DNA of 64,000 bases. Source: an uncultured beta proteobacterium. Its GTDB lineage: Bacteria > Pseudomonadota > Gammaproteobacteria > Burkholderiales > Burkholderiaceae_B. Made by a program: the position numbers and the translations under genes. The stretch lies in assembly GCA_903821335.1 (NCBI GenBank), contig CAIJKV010000205.1:1-64000 (forward strand), read 5' to 3'. A model generated the notes under the pieces. The model was not told the origin of the DNA, searched no databases, and saw only the letters and a list, made by a program, of their open reading frames with translations. Of this stretch, positions 43,139 through 53,249 are shown one piece after another (the stretch's first letter is position 1; every line of letters begins with the position of its first letter).

Positions 43139-44506
43139 TCACTTCTTGCGAGCTGGGCCAGCGGCCTTGGCAGGAGCTTCACCCTGCTGGATGATAGGCT
43201 TGGACTCATCCATTGCAATATTCATGGCCAGAATGGCCGGAGTCTTGCCATCTAGCGTGTCATTGAACTCGTGGATCAAGATCTGTTCAATGCGGTCATA
43301 GTGCTGCAAACGAAAACCACGCTGGTTTTTTTCCGGCGTGCGTTTCATGTTTTGCACGACATCGCGGGCACCGACCACGTTGTCATAAAACGCCACGTCG
43401 GCGGCACGAAATGCCGCATCGGTCAGAGGAAGAAAGCCCGTGCGCTGGTGCCACTGCGCAGCGAGTACCGGCTTGGACAGGAACGCGAGGAACTGTGCGG
43501 TGCCTTTGTTCTGCTCTTTAGGATTTCCGGCAATGACCCACAGGGCTGAGCCGCTGACAAACGGCGCGCCTGGCTTGGTCGTGGCAAGGGGATGGAATGG
43601 CAGCGGTGCGACACCGACTTTCAGCCCCTTGGTTGCCTGAAACTGACCGAGCGAGCCTGAACCCGAGGTCAGCACGGCACATTTACCCTGGGCAAACAAC
43701 GCATCGGGTTCGTTGCCGTTGCTGTAGGTCGTAAACAGCTGGGTACGTTTCCAGCTGGCCATGATGGCCATGTGACGCATGTACACCGAGTCAAAATTGA
43801 GGGTCACGCCCTTGGCGCCGTCCAGCCCGTTGTTGGGAATGGCGTACAGGCTGTTATTGATCGGGGCAAGATTTTCAAAATGGACGGTGACTTGCTGGCT
43901 GGTGGCATACGGACAGTCGTAGTCGCCCTTGTCACGCAAGGCAATCAGGTCAGCCTGCAAGTCCGTCCACGTCGTGGCCATCGGACTGGTCTTCAAACCG
44001 GCTTTTTTGTAGGCATCCAGGTTGTAGAACAGGACGGGGATTTCAGCCATGAAGGGGAATGCCAGCAGGCGGTTTTTGCTGTCACGCACGAAGCCGGTCG
44101 TCTGGCCCAAAAACCAGCCCTGGTCACTGATCGGGTATTGTTTGAGCAGGTCATACAAAGGCATGATGTCTTTGTTTTGCGCCGTCGCTTCGGGCGAGCG
44201 GTCATCTTCGATCTGTACCAGGTCGGGCTTGCGCTTGGCAGCCAACGCACGCGATTCGGGGCTACGCAGGGCAGTCTGGCTCGCGAAACCTTTCAGGATA
44301 ACTTTGACTTCGCTTTGCTCGCCGTTGAACTGCTTGGCGAGTTTTTCGAATTCGGACGCGTTGTGAGCGTTCAGCGTGTGCCAAACCTCGATTTCAACGG
44401 GTGCGGCCTGGGCCAGGCCGACGCTGAGCAGGCTGGTTCCCAGCAAGGCTGTAAAACGGGCTGAATAAGACAAGCTGTGTATCCTCTTGATAGAAATCGG
44501 GGTCAT
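43139..44506 (-). CDS. Extracellular solute-binding protein, UgpB-like (sn-glycerol-3-phosphate type)
   Basis: APVEIEVWHTLNAHNASEFEKLAKQFNGEQSEVKVILKGF...FFLP...FMAEIPVLFYNLDAYKKAGL. Confidence 0.88.
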   Translation of the reverse strand: MTPISIKRIHSLSYSARFTALLGTSLLSVGLAQAAPVEIEVWHTLNAHNASEFEKLAKQFNGEQSEVKVILKGFASQTALRSPESRALAAKRKPDLVQIEDDRSPEATAQNKDIMPLYDLLKQYPISDQGWFLGQTTGFVRDSKNRLLAFPFMAEIPVLFYNLDAYKKAGLKTSPMATTWTDLQADLIALRDKGDYDCPYATSQQVTVHFENLAPINNSLYAIPNNGLDGAKGVTLNFDSVYMRHMAIMASWKRTQLFTTYSNGNEPDALFAQGKCAVLTSGSGSLGQFQATKGLKVGVAPLPFHPLATTKPGAPFVSGSALWVIAGNPKEQNKGTAQFLAFLSKPVLAAQWHQRTGFLPLTDAAFRAADVAFYDNVVGARDVVQNMKRTPEKNQRGFRLQHYDRIEQILIHEFNDTLDGKTPAILAMNIAMDESKPIIQQGEAPAKAAGPARKK

Positions 44507-44510
44507 GATT

Positions 44511-45767
44511 TTAAATACCAATAAAAGGGAATTCGGGTTCGGGACGATGTCCGCCAATCAGGTCCGCCAACGCGCGACCGGATCCGACCCCCATGGTCCA
44601 CCCCAGCGTACCATGGCCGCTGTTGAGGTAAAGGTTGGACACCCGGGTACGCCCGATCAGGGGAACGTTCGAGGGGGTGGAAGGACGCAAGCCTGACCAG
44701 TACTGTACCGCGTCGAAAGCGAGCGCATTGGGGAAGAGTTCCCGCGCCACGTTGGTCATGGCCTGGCAACGTTCTGGATTGAGTGTGCGTGAATAGCCCG
44801 ACAATTCGGCCGTCCCTGCCATCCTGAGCGTGTCGCCCAGCCTCGTAAAGACGACCTTATGGCCGCTGTCTGTCAGGCTGACGGTCGGCGCGCTGGCAGC
44901 GTCCACAATCGGAAAGCTCGCGGAATACCCCTTGGCCGGGTAAATCAGGCAGGAGACCCCAAGCGGACGAACCAGCTGGGGCGTAAAGCTACCCAGCGCA
45001 ACCACGAATGCATCGGCCTGCAAGCTGGCGTAACGGCCTTCGGGACCGATCAGCTCGGCACTGCTCACCCGACCGCCTTCGGTCACGAGGCGCGTGACAC
45101 GGGTGGAATACTGAAAGTGCACGCCAGCGGATTCGGCCAGTCGGGCGAGTTCAATCGTGAAAACGCGCGCGTCGCCGGACTCGTCGTCGGCGGTGTAGTC
45201 GCCGCCAACAATCGAGGAGCGATGGGGCGCGAGGGCGGGTTCGATCACGATCACTTCGTCGGCGGATACGATCCGGCGGTCAACGCCAAAATCACGCATG
45301 ACGTCGGCAGACTGTTGCGAGGCGTCGAATTCTGCGTGATCACGGTAAAAGTTCAGGATGCCGCGCTCAAGTTGATTGTACTGGAGGCCGTGCTCGGCGC
45401 GCATTTGCCTGAGCGTGTCGCGACTGTATTGGGCCAGACGCACCATGGCACGGATATTGGGCGCCAGCCGATCGGGCAGGCACTCGCGCAGAAACGCCGC
45501 ACCCCACAGCCACTGACGCCAGTCGAACTGAGGCCGGAACAGCAATGGTGCATCGTTGCGAAATAGCCATTTCGCCAATTTGAAGGGTGCCTGCGGGTTG
45601 GCCCAGGGCTCGGCATAGGACACCGATATCTGACCACCATTGGCAAAACTGGTTTCCTGCGCGGGACCTGTACAGCGATCGACCACCACGACTTCGTGGC
45701 CAGCCTGGCTGAGCCACCAAGCAGAGGATATTCCGATAATTCCACCACCTAATACGGCAATTTTCAT
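44511..45767 (-). CDS. dadA: D-amino acid dehydrogenase small subunit (DadA-like FAD oxidoreductase)
   Basis: MKIAVLGGGIIGISSAWWLSQAGHEVVVVDR...; GLRPSTPSNVPLIGRTRVSNLYLNSGHGTLGWTMGVGSGR. Confidence 0.92.
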   Translation of the reverse strand: MKIAVLGGGIIGISSAWWLSQAGHEVVVVDRCTGPAQETSFANGGQISVSYAEPWANPQAPFKLAKWLFRNDAPLLFRPQFDWRQWLWGAAFLRECLPDRLAPNIRAMVRLAQYSRDTLRQMRAEHGLQYNQLERGILNFYRDHAEFDASQQSADVMRDFGVDRRIVSADEVIVIEPALAPHRSSIVGGDYTADDESGDARVFTIELARLAESAGVHFQYSTRVTRLVTEGGRVSSAELIGPEGRYASLQADAFVVALGSFTPQLVRPLGVSCLIYPAKGYSASFPIVDAASAPTVSLTDSGHKVVFTRLGDTLRMAGTAELSGYSRTLNPERCQAMTNVARELFPNALAFDAVQYWSGLRPSTPSNVPLIGRTRVSNLYLNSGHGTLGWTMGVGSGRALADLIGGHRPEPEFPFIGI

Positions 45768-45820
45768 GCGTATGGCGCCTGTTCAATACTGATGGCTGGG
45801 TGCGAGCAAAAACGAAGCAT

Positions 45821-46867
45821 TCAGGTATTTTCCCGAGCGTGATCGGCCTCGGACGTAAACGAGTCTGCAAAAAACGCATGATCAGGTAACCCGCACGTCG
45901 TTTGAAAGTCCCGCCGAGCCGAATCGACCATGATGGGGACACCGCAGGCATAGACGTGATGCTGGCTGAGATCGGGAAAGTCATGCATCACGGCTTGATG
46001 CACGAAACCCGTGCGACCGGTCCACGCGTCTTCGAGAGCGGCGTCCGAAACCACTGGCACGTATTTGAAGTCGGGGAGTGTTTGGGACCATGCAGTCGCC
46101 AGCGCATGCAGGTACAGGTCATGCGGACGGCGCGCTCCCCAGTAAAACGTGACAGGCCGACGAATACCCTGATGCGCCATATGCTCGACGATCGCCTTGA
46201 TGGGTGCAAAACCGGTACCACTGGCCAGCAAAATGATCGGCTGTTGGCTGTCTTCTCGCAGGAAAAATGACCCGTGCGGACCTTCCAGGCGGAGGATCTC
46301 GCGATCTTTCATTTGCGTGGCACCCGCGCCGAAAACGTGATCGGTGAATACCCCACCGGGCAAGTGCCGGATGTGCAACTCGAGCGCCGTGGCGCAGTGC
46401 GGCGCATTGGCCATGGAATAACTGCGGCGCCGACCGTCTTTGAGCAGGACTTCGATGTATTGGCCAGCATTGAATCGGAAAGTTTCCGCCGCTGGCAACT
46501 GCACTTGCAAAATCGTCACGTCGGGCGCTACGCGCTGCATGGAAGTCACGCGCGCAGGCAATTTGCGGATCTGGATATCCGAGGCCAGGCGAACCTCACG
46601 GGCCTCGATCACCAGGTCCGAGGTGGGCCTGGCCTGGCACAGCAAGGTGTAGCCGGCCTCGACTTCTTGGGTACTGAGTGTCTGCGCCGGGTTGGGGCCC
46701 GCATCAACCGTGCCGGACACCACGCGCGCCTTGCAGGTTGAGCAAGCACCACTTCGACAGCTATAAGGCAAGAGGATGCCAGCCGCCAGAGCGGCGTCGA
46801 GCACGGTCTTGTCCGCGTCGGCGCTGAACTGGTGAAGGCTCGGTTGAACAGTAACCTGAAACGACAT
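45821..46867 (-). CDS. 2Fe-2S/FAD oxidoreductase (CDP-6-deoxy-delta-3,4-glucoseen reductase-like)
   Basis: Ferredoxin motif CRSGACSTCKA...C and FNR-like RRSYSMAN, LLASGTGFAPIKAIVEH. Confidence 0.9.
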   Translation of the reverse strand: MSFQVTVQPSLHQFSADADKTVLDAALAAGILLPYSCRSGACSTCKARVVSGTVDAGPNPAQTLSTQEVEAGYTLLCQARPTSDLVIEAREVRLASDIQIRKLPARVTSMQRVAPDVTILQVQLPAAETFRFNAGQYIEVLLKDGRRRSYSMANAPHCATALELHIRHLPGGVFTDHVFGAGATQMKDREILRLEGPHGSFFLREDSQQPIILLASGTGFAPIKAIVEHMAHQGIRRPVTFYWGARRPHDLYLHALATAWSQTLPDFKYVPVVSDAALEDAWTGRTGFVHQAVMHDFPDLSQHHVYACGVPIMVDSARRDFQTTCGLPDHAFFADSFTSEADHARENT

Positions 46868-46922
46868 GAGAGCGACAGCCTGGAAAAATGGTCAGAAAAC
46901 AATACTTAAGGACATTTTATCG

Positions 46923-49232
46923 TCAAACTACGGGCGAGAGGGTCGGTTCCTTGACCCGCACCTCAAGCAACTTGCCCTTGCGCGCCCGTTTGGACAGGTA
47001 GGGCGCCAGAGTCGAGCCAACCAGGATGTCCTCGGCCTGCTTGTTTCGGTAAATACCGGTCACCCGTAGCCCGGCGGGGGAAAGCGGAACCACCTGGGCG
47101 AGGCAGTCGGGATCATCGATCCCCATCAGCGTGGTGCCCCGGCCTCCGCCAGCCAGGGTCTTGACCTCATCGACCGCGATCACCAGGCAACGCCCGCGCG
47201 CAGAGAAAAAGGCCACCTGAATCGCCTGCGAGAATAACGGCACGGGACGCAGCAAGGCGTCTTTTTCTTCCAGGGTGACAAACTGCTTGCCCGCGCGCTG
47301 GCGACTGAGCATGTCGGACACCCGTGCCGAGAAGCCAAAACCCTGACGCGTCGTGATCAGCCAGCGCGTGTCTGGCGCAGCGGCAAACATATGTTCGATC
47401 CGGGTGCCGGGTTCAAGATCAGTCATCGAGGTGACGGGCGCTCCGTCCCCCCGAGCCGAAGGCAGCAAAGAGACGGCGACGGAATACACGCGGCCATTGT
47501 TGCCAAGCGCGATCAAGGTATCGGTGCTGCGACACTCGAACACACCATAACAATCATCGCCAGCCTTGAAGCCGAACTGTGTGGCGTCGTGGCCGTGGCC
47601 CTGACGGGCGCGCAGCCAGCCCTTTTGCGACACGATGACCGAAACCGGTTCATCCAGCACTCGTACTTCCATCACCGCGCGCTGTGCCACTTCAATGATG
47701 GTCCTGCGGTCGTCGCCATACTGCTTGGCGTCGGCTTCGATTTCGCGCACGACCAGGCGTTTGAGCGCAGCGGGCTGGTCGATCAGTTCCTTGAGCTTTT
47801 CCTGGTCGGACTTTTTTTCTGCAAGCTCCTGCTCGATTTTGAAGCCTTCGAGTCTGGCCAACTGGCGCAAACGCATATCCAGAATGTCGTCGGCCTGGCG
47901 TTCGCTCAGGTTAAAGCGTGCCATCAGTGCGGCGCGCGGTTCGTCTGACTCACGGATGGTCTGGATGACCTCGTCCACGTTCAGGTAGACCAGCATCCTG
48001 CCCTCAAGGACATGAATACGATCCGTCACCTTGTCCATGCGATGCTGGGTACGACGCAACACGGTATCTGTGCGGAACCCGATCCATTCCTGCAGGATGT
48101 CGCGCAAGCCTTTCTGGCGCGGTCGGCTGTCGGTTCCGATGCAGACCAGGTTCATCGACACACTGGTTTCCATGCAGGTCTGCGCCAGCAGGGTGTTGAC
48201 GAACTCGTCGCGGTCAATGCGTGAGGTTTTCGGCTCAAAGACCAGGCGCACGGCTGCATCCTTGCCTGACTCGTCGCGCACGGCATCGAGCAACGCCAGC
48301 ATCTGTGCCTTGGTCTGCTGCTGTTCCTGCGTGAGTGCCTTTTTGCCGGCCTTGACCTTGGGATTGGTGAGGTCTTCTATTTCTTCAAGGACGCGCTGGC
48401 CGGAGGTGCCAGGGGGAAGTTCATAGACCACCAGCTGCCACTGCCCACGCGCCATTTCCTCGAACTGCCAGCGTGCGCGCGCCTTGATCGAACCGCGTCC
48501 ATGCTGGTAAATCTGGGCAATGTCAGCCGCCGGGGTGATGATTTGGCCCCCGCCGGCGAAATCAGGACCTGGGATCAGCTCGAACAACGCGTCGTCAGGT
48601 AAGGCGGGCTGCTTGATCAGCGCGACACAGGCCTGTGCCACTTCGCGCAGGTTATGGGCCGGAATCTCGGTCGCCATGCCCACCGCAATACCTGAAGCCC
48701 CATTGAGCAGCATGACCGGCAGGCGGGCAGGCAACATCGATGGTTCTTGATGGCTGCCGTCGTAATTCGGCACGAACTCAACTGTGCCCTCATCGAGTTC
48801 ATCGAGCAAGAGGCGGGCAAAGGGGGTCAGCCTGGCCTCGGTATAACGCATGGCGGCGGCATTGTCGCCGTCTCGCGAGCCAAAGTTTCCCTGGCCGTCG
48901 ATGAGCGGATAGCGCAGGGAAAAGTTCTGAGCCATGCGCACCAGCGCATCGTAGGCGGCCTGGTCGCCATGGGGATGATACTTACCCAGCACGTCACCGA
49001 CGACGCGCGCGGACTTGACTGGCTTGGCGCCCGACTGCAGCCCCATCGCCTGCATCGCATACAGAATGCGGCGCTGGACAGGCTTTTGCCCATCGCCCAC
49101 ATCAGGGAGCGCGCGTCCACGCACCACGGAAACTGCGTAATCCAGATAAGCCTGTTCGGCATAGCGGGCCAGGTTGAGCGATGCGGCACTGTCGCTTTCG
49201 TCAAACAAGCCAGGTTGGGAACTATCAGTCAT
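46923..49232 (-). CDS. parC: DNA topoisomerase IV subunit A
   Basis: [56 protein letters not shown]. Confidence 0.97.
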   Translation of the reverse strand: MTDSSQPGLFDESDSAASLNLARYAEQAYLDYAVSVVRGRALPDVGDGQKPVQRRILYAMQAMGLQSGAKPVKSARVVGDVLGKYHPHGDQAAYDALVRMAQNFSLRYPLIDGQGNFGSRDGDNAAAMRYTEARLTPFARLLLDELDEGTVEFVPNYDGSHQEPSMLPARLPVMLLNGASGIAVGMATEIPAHNLREVAQACVALIKQPALPDDALFELIPGPDFAGGGQIITPAADIAQIYQHGRGSIKARARWQFEEMARGQWQLVVYELPPGTSGQRVLEEIEDLTNPKVKAGKKALTQEQQQTKAQMLALLDAVRDESGKDAAVRLVFEPKTSRIDRDEFVNTLLAQTCMETSVSMNLVCIGTDSRPRQKGLRDILQEWIGFRTDTVLRRTQHRMDKVTDRIHVLEGRMLVYLNVDEVIQTIRESDEPRAALMARFNLSERQADDILDMRLRQLARLEGFKIEQELAEKKSDQEKLKELIDQPAALKRLVVREIEADAKQYGDDRRTIIEVAQRAVMEVRVLDEPVSVIVSQKGWLRARQGHGHDATQFGFKAGDDCYGVFECRSTDTLIALGNNGRVYSVAVSLLPSARGDGAPVTSMTDLEPGTRIEHMFAAAPDTRWLITTRQGFGFSARVSDMLSRQRAGKQFVTLEEKDALLRPVPLFSQAIQVAFFSARGRCLVIAVDEVKTLAGGGRGTTLMGIDDPDCLAQVVPLSPAGLRVTGIYRNKQAEDILVGSTLAPYLSKRARKGKLLEVRVKEPTLSPVV

Positions 49233-49274
49233 ATCAATCCAGTCTTTTAATGAGTCGCACGCGGGCTTGTTGGG

Positions 49275-51239
49275 TCAGATGTCAACGTCGGCAAGGTTGC
49301 CCTTTTCCTCAAGCCAGGTCCGCCGCTGTGCGGATTCGCCCTTGCCCATCAACATGTTGAACATCAGGGTCGTCGACGCAGCATCCATGTCACCAAAGGC
49401 CACGGGCAACAAGCGCCGCGTATCCGGGTTCATTGTGGTTTCCCACAACTGCACAGGGCTCATTTCCCCAAGGCCCTTGAATCGGCTAATGCTCCAGGAG
49501 CTTTCGCGGATGCCTTCCTTGCGCAGTTTGTCGAGCAAGGCCTCGAGCTCACCAGCGTCCAGGCAATAGATCTTGCGCGCAGGACGCTTGCCAACTGCCG
49601 GGACATCGACGCGAAAAAGCGGAGGCCGGGCCACGTGCACGTGCCCGAGTTCGACGAGCCGCGGGAAGTGTTTGTAAAACAGCGTCAGCAACAAAACCTG
49701 GATGTGTGAGCCGTCCACGTCAGCGTCAGACAGAATGCAAATGCGACCGTAGCGCAAGCCCGACAGGTCTGGGTGATCATTGGGACCATGAGGATCAACG
49801 CCAATGGCCACAGAAATATCGTGAATCTCGTTGTTGGCAAACAACCGGTCACGATCCACTTCCCAGGAGTTGAGCACCTTGCCGCGCAGGGGCAGGATGG
49901 CCTGGAATTCTTTGTCACGCCCCATCTTGGCGGAGCCCCCGGCGGAGTCTCCCTCGACGAGGAACACCTCGGTGCGTGATACGTCGGACGACTCGCAATC
50001 AGTCAGCTTGCCTGGCAGCACGGCAACACCAGAGCTCTTGCGCTTTTCAACTTTTTGGGCTGAGCGCGCGCGGGCCTGTGCCTGCCGGATGGCGAGTTCA
50101 GCCAGCTTCTTGCCATATTCCACGTGTTCATTGAGCCACAGTTCGAGCGAGGTCCGCACGAACCCGCCCACCAGCCGAACGGCGTCGCGGCTGTTGAGTC
50201 GCTCTTTGATCTGTCCCTGGAACTGCGGATCGAGTACTTTTGTCGACAACACAAAGCTGGCGCGGGCAAACACATCTTCGGGCAGCAGCTTGACGCCTTT
50301 GGGCAAGAGACTGTGCATCTCGGCAAAAGCCTTGACTGCTGAAAAAAGCCCCTCGCGCAAGCCCGATTCGTGCGTGCCACCCGCTGGGGTGGGGATCAGG
50401 TTGACGTACGACTCGCGCACCACGGCGCCCTCGTCCGCCCACGCCACCACCCATTCAGCACCTTCTCCATCGGCGAAGGTCTCGTGTTCGGCAGTCGCGA
50501 ACTGCTCACCCTCGAAGAGCGGCACGCGCAATTCGACGCCCGCCAGGGACTCGGAAAGGTAGCCCGCCAGGCCGTGCTGGTACTGCCAGGTGCGGGTGTC
50601 CCCGGTTTTTTCGTTGACAAAAGTCACGGTGACCCCCGCCATCAAGACGGCCTTACTGCGCAGCAAGTGCGTCAGCTCGGCCACCGGAATGACGGGTGAG
50701 TCGAAAAAGGACGTGTCCGGCCACAACCGGACCCGGGTGCCGGACTTTTTCCGAGCCAGCTCGGGTGCCGGGACAATGGCTTCGATGACTGCGCCGTCGG
50801 CAAAGACCATCCGGTGGGTACCGCCTTCGCGCCAAATGACGAGCTCAAGGCGCTTGGACAAGGCGTTGGTCACCGATACACCCACACCGTGCAAGCCGCC
50901 CGAGAACGCATAGGCGCCGCCGCCCTTTTTGTCGAACTTGCCCCCGGCATGCAGGCGGGTAAACACGAGTTCTGCGACGGGCGCCCCTTCTTCGGGGTGC
51001 ATGCCGACCGGGATGCCACGACCGTCGTCCTCGACGGTGACACTGCCGTCAGCGTGCAACGTCACGCGTATTTGCTTGCCAAATCCGGCCAGTGCCTCAT
51101 CGGCGGCGTTGTCGATGACCTCCTGGATGATATGCAAGGGATTTTCCGTGCGTGTGTACATACCAGGACGTTGACGCACAGGCTCCAGGCCTTTCAGAAC
51201 CCGGATGGATGATTCGTTATAAGTCGACTTCGTGCTCAA
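49275..51239 (-). CDS. parE: DNA topoisomerase IV subunit B
   Basis: IRVLKGLEPVRQRPGMYTRT; VDNAADEALAGF; VEGDSAGGSAKMGRDKEFQAILPLRGKVLN. ORF opens to 51308; a TTG start (LSTKSTYNE) at 51239 is more likely. Confidence 0.96.
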   Translation of the reverse strand: MSTKSTYNESSIRVLKGLEPVRQRPGMYTRTENPLHIIQEVIDNAADEALAGFGKQIRVTLHADGSVTVEDDGRGIPVGMHPEEGAPVAELVFTRLHAGGKFDKKGGGAYAFSGGLHGVGVSVTNALSKRLELVIWREGGTHRMVFADGAVIEAIVPAPELARKKSGTRVRLWPDTSFFDSPVIPVAELTHLLRSKAVLMAGVTVTFVNEKTGDTRTWQYQHGLAGYLSESLAGVELRVPLFEGEQFATAEHETFADGEGAEWVVAWADEGAVVRESYVNLIPTPAGGTHESGLREGLFSAVKAFAEMHSLLPKGVKLLPEDVFARASFVLSTKVLDPQFQGQIKERLNSRDAVRLVGGFVRTSLELWLNEHVEYGKKLAELAIRQAQARARSAQKVEKRKSSGVAVLPGKLTDCESSDVSRTEVFLVEGDSAGGSAKMGRDKEFQAILPLRGKVLNSWEVDRDRLFANNEIHDISVAIGVDPHGPNDHPDLSGLRYGRICILSDADVDGSHIQVLLLTLFYKHFPRLVELGHVHVARPPLFRVDVPAVGKRPARKIYCLDAGELEALLDKLRKEGIRESSWSISRFKGLGEMSPVQLWETTMNPDTRRLLPVAFGDMDAASTTLMFNMLMGKGESAQRRTWLEEKGNLADVDI

Positions 51240-51500
51240 GGGATCCCCAACTGCAATGAAAAAGGCAGGCCATTTTACGAAAAATGCCCGCACCAACCCG
51301 GAAAGCACCGGATCGACAGCAATATATACGCAACGACTGGACGACCAGAAAGTGTCCCGTCAAAAACGATGTTATGCTTTAATGCAACTAAGCGGTCCGA
51401 GGTCGCGTCGCCATAAGCTTCATGATCAAGGGGTTCGCTTCAGGATTCTGCTCCCGGGGGTGCGTTTGGGCACTCCATATAAAAAATTCTAGAGAACACC

Positions 51501-51827
51501 ATGAGCGAACACATTAAAACCGTGAGCGATGTCAGCTTTGACGCCGATGTCCTGAACGCGTCGCAGCCTGTGCTGGTTGACTACTGGGCTGCCTGGTGCG
51601 GTCCTTGCAAGATGATCGCTCCGATGCTGGAAGAAGTCGCTGCTGAATATGCTGGCAAAGTGACAGTTGCCAAGCTAAATGTTGACGAAAACCAGGAAAC
51701 GGCAGCAAAATTCGGTATTCGTGGCATTCCAACCCTGATGTTGTTCAAGGATGGGCAGGTTGCCGCAACTAAGGTCGGTGCGCTGTCAAAGTCGCAGCTG
51801 ACCGCCTTTCTCGACGGCGCAATCTGA
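51501..51827 (+). CDS. trxA: Thioredoxin
   Basis: [24 protein letters not shown]. Confidence 0.97.
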   Translation: MSEHIKTVSDVSFDADVLNASQPVLVDYWAAWCGPCKMIAPMLEEVAAEYAGKVTVAKLNVDENQETAAKFGIRGIPTLMLFKDGQVAATKVGALSKSQLTAFLDGAI

Positions 51828-51938
51828 TTTGTTTCCACGCGCGGGCCCGTCCGAGGCCCGCCACTGGCAAGCTTGGTTTGCTCCCGCCCCTCTCCCCCTA
51901 TTCTTCGTGTCTGAAGTAACTTTTCCCCACTGACATCA

Positions 51939-53195
51939 ATGCACCTTAATGAACTGAAGGCGCTGCACGTTTCGCAGCTGCTCGAGATGGCCGCAGGCCT
52001 CGAAATCGAAAACGCCAACCGCTTGCGCAAACAAGAACTCATGTTTGCCATCATGAAGCGACGCGCCAAGCTTGGCGAACAGATTTTTGGCGACGGTGTG
52101 CTGGAAGTGTTGCCCGACGGTTTCGGCTTTTTGCGCTCTCCCGAAACGTCTTACCTGGCAAGCACCGACGACATTTATATTTCGCCCTCGCAGATCCGGC
52201 GCTTTAACCTGCACACCGGTGACTCGATCGAAGGCGAGGTTCGCACACCCAAAGACGGCGAGCGCTATTTTGCGCTGGTCAAGGTGGACAAGGTCAACGA
52301 CTTTCCACCCGAGGCGATCAAGCACCGGATCATGTTCGAGAATTTGACGCCGCTGCACCCGGACAAGGTCATGCCCCTTGAGCGTGACATCAAGAGCGAA
52401 GAAAATCTGACAGGCCGCATCCTGGATATTTTTGCCCCGATCGGCAAGGGTCAGCGCGGTCTGATCGTCGCCAGCCCAAAGTCGGGCAAGACGGTCATGA
52501 TGCAGCACATCGCCCATGCGATCACGGCAAACTTTCCCGATGCCGTCATGATTGTCATGCTGGTAGACGAACGCCCTGAAGAAGTGACGGAAATGCAGCG
52601 CACCGTGCGTGGCGAAGTCGTGGCGTCAACGTTTGACGAACCCGCCACACGACACGTCCAGGTGGCCGAAATGGTGATCGAACGCGCCAAACGCCTGGTA
52701 GAAATGAAAAAGGATGTGGTCATCCTGCTGGACTCGATCACGCGCCTGGCGCGTGCCTACAACACGGTTGTGCCCGCCTCTGGCAAGGTGCTGACCGGTG
52801 GCGTCGACGCCAATGCACTGCAGCGCCCAAAGCGCTTCTTTGGTGCCGCGCGTAACCTGGAAGAAGGCGGTTCGCTGACCATTATCGGTACGGCACTGAT
52901 CGAAACAGGCAGCCGCATGGATGAGGTCATCTATGAGGAATTCAAGGGTACGGGTAACTCTGAAATCCACCTTGAGCGTCGCCTGGCGGAAAAGCGGGTC
53001 TATCCTTCCATCAACCTGAACAAGTCGGGCACACGTCGCGAAGAACTGCTGATCAAGCCTGAACTGTTGCAGAAAGTCTGGGTATTGCGAAAATTCATCC
53101 ATGACATGGATGAGGTGCAATCGATGGAATTCATTCTGGACAAGATGCGTGCGACAAAAAATAATGCTGACTTTTTCGACATGATGAAAAAGTAA
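51939..53195 (+). CDS. rho: Transcription termination factor Rho
   Basis: [64 protein letters not shown]. Confidence 0.98.
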   Translation: MHLNELKALHVSQLLEMAAGLEIENANRLRKQELMFAIMKRRAKLGEQIFGDGVLEVLPDGFGFLRSPETSYLASTDDIYISPSQIRRFNLHTGDSIEGEVRTPKDGERYFALVKVDKVNDFPPEAIKHRIMFENLTPLHPDKVMPLERDIKSEENLTGRILDIFAPIGKGQRGLIVASPKSGKTVMMQHIAHAITANFPDAVMIVMLVDERPEEVTEMQRTVRGEVVASTFDEPATRHVQVAEMVIERAKRLVEMKKDVVILLDSITRLARAYNTVVPASGKVLTGGVDANALQRPKRFFGAARNLEEGGSLTIIGTALIETGSRMDEVIYEEFKGTGNSEIHLERRLAEKRVYPSINLNKSGTRREELLIKPELLQKVWVLRKFIHDMDEVQSMEFILDKMRATKNNADFFDMMKK

Positions 53196-53204
53196 TAAAC
53201 AAGA

Positions 53205-53226
53205 CGCCCCGCAAGGGGCGTTTTGC
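53205..53226 (+). terminator. Rho-independent terminator downstream of rho
   Basis: ACGCCCC-GCAA-GGGGCGT followed by TTTT. Confidence 0.85.
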
Positions 53227-53249
53227 TTGATAGCACTAAGCGCTTGGTG

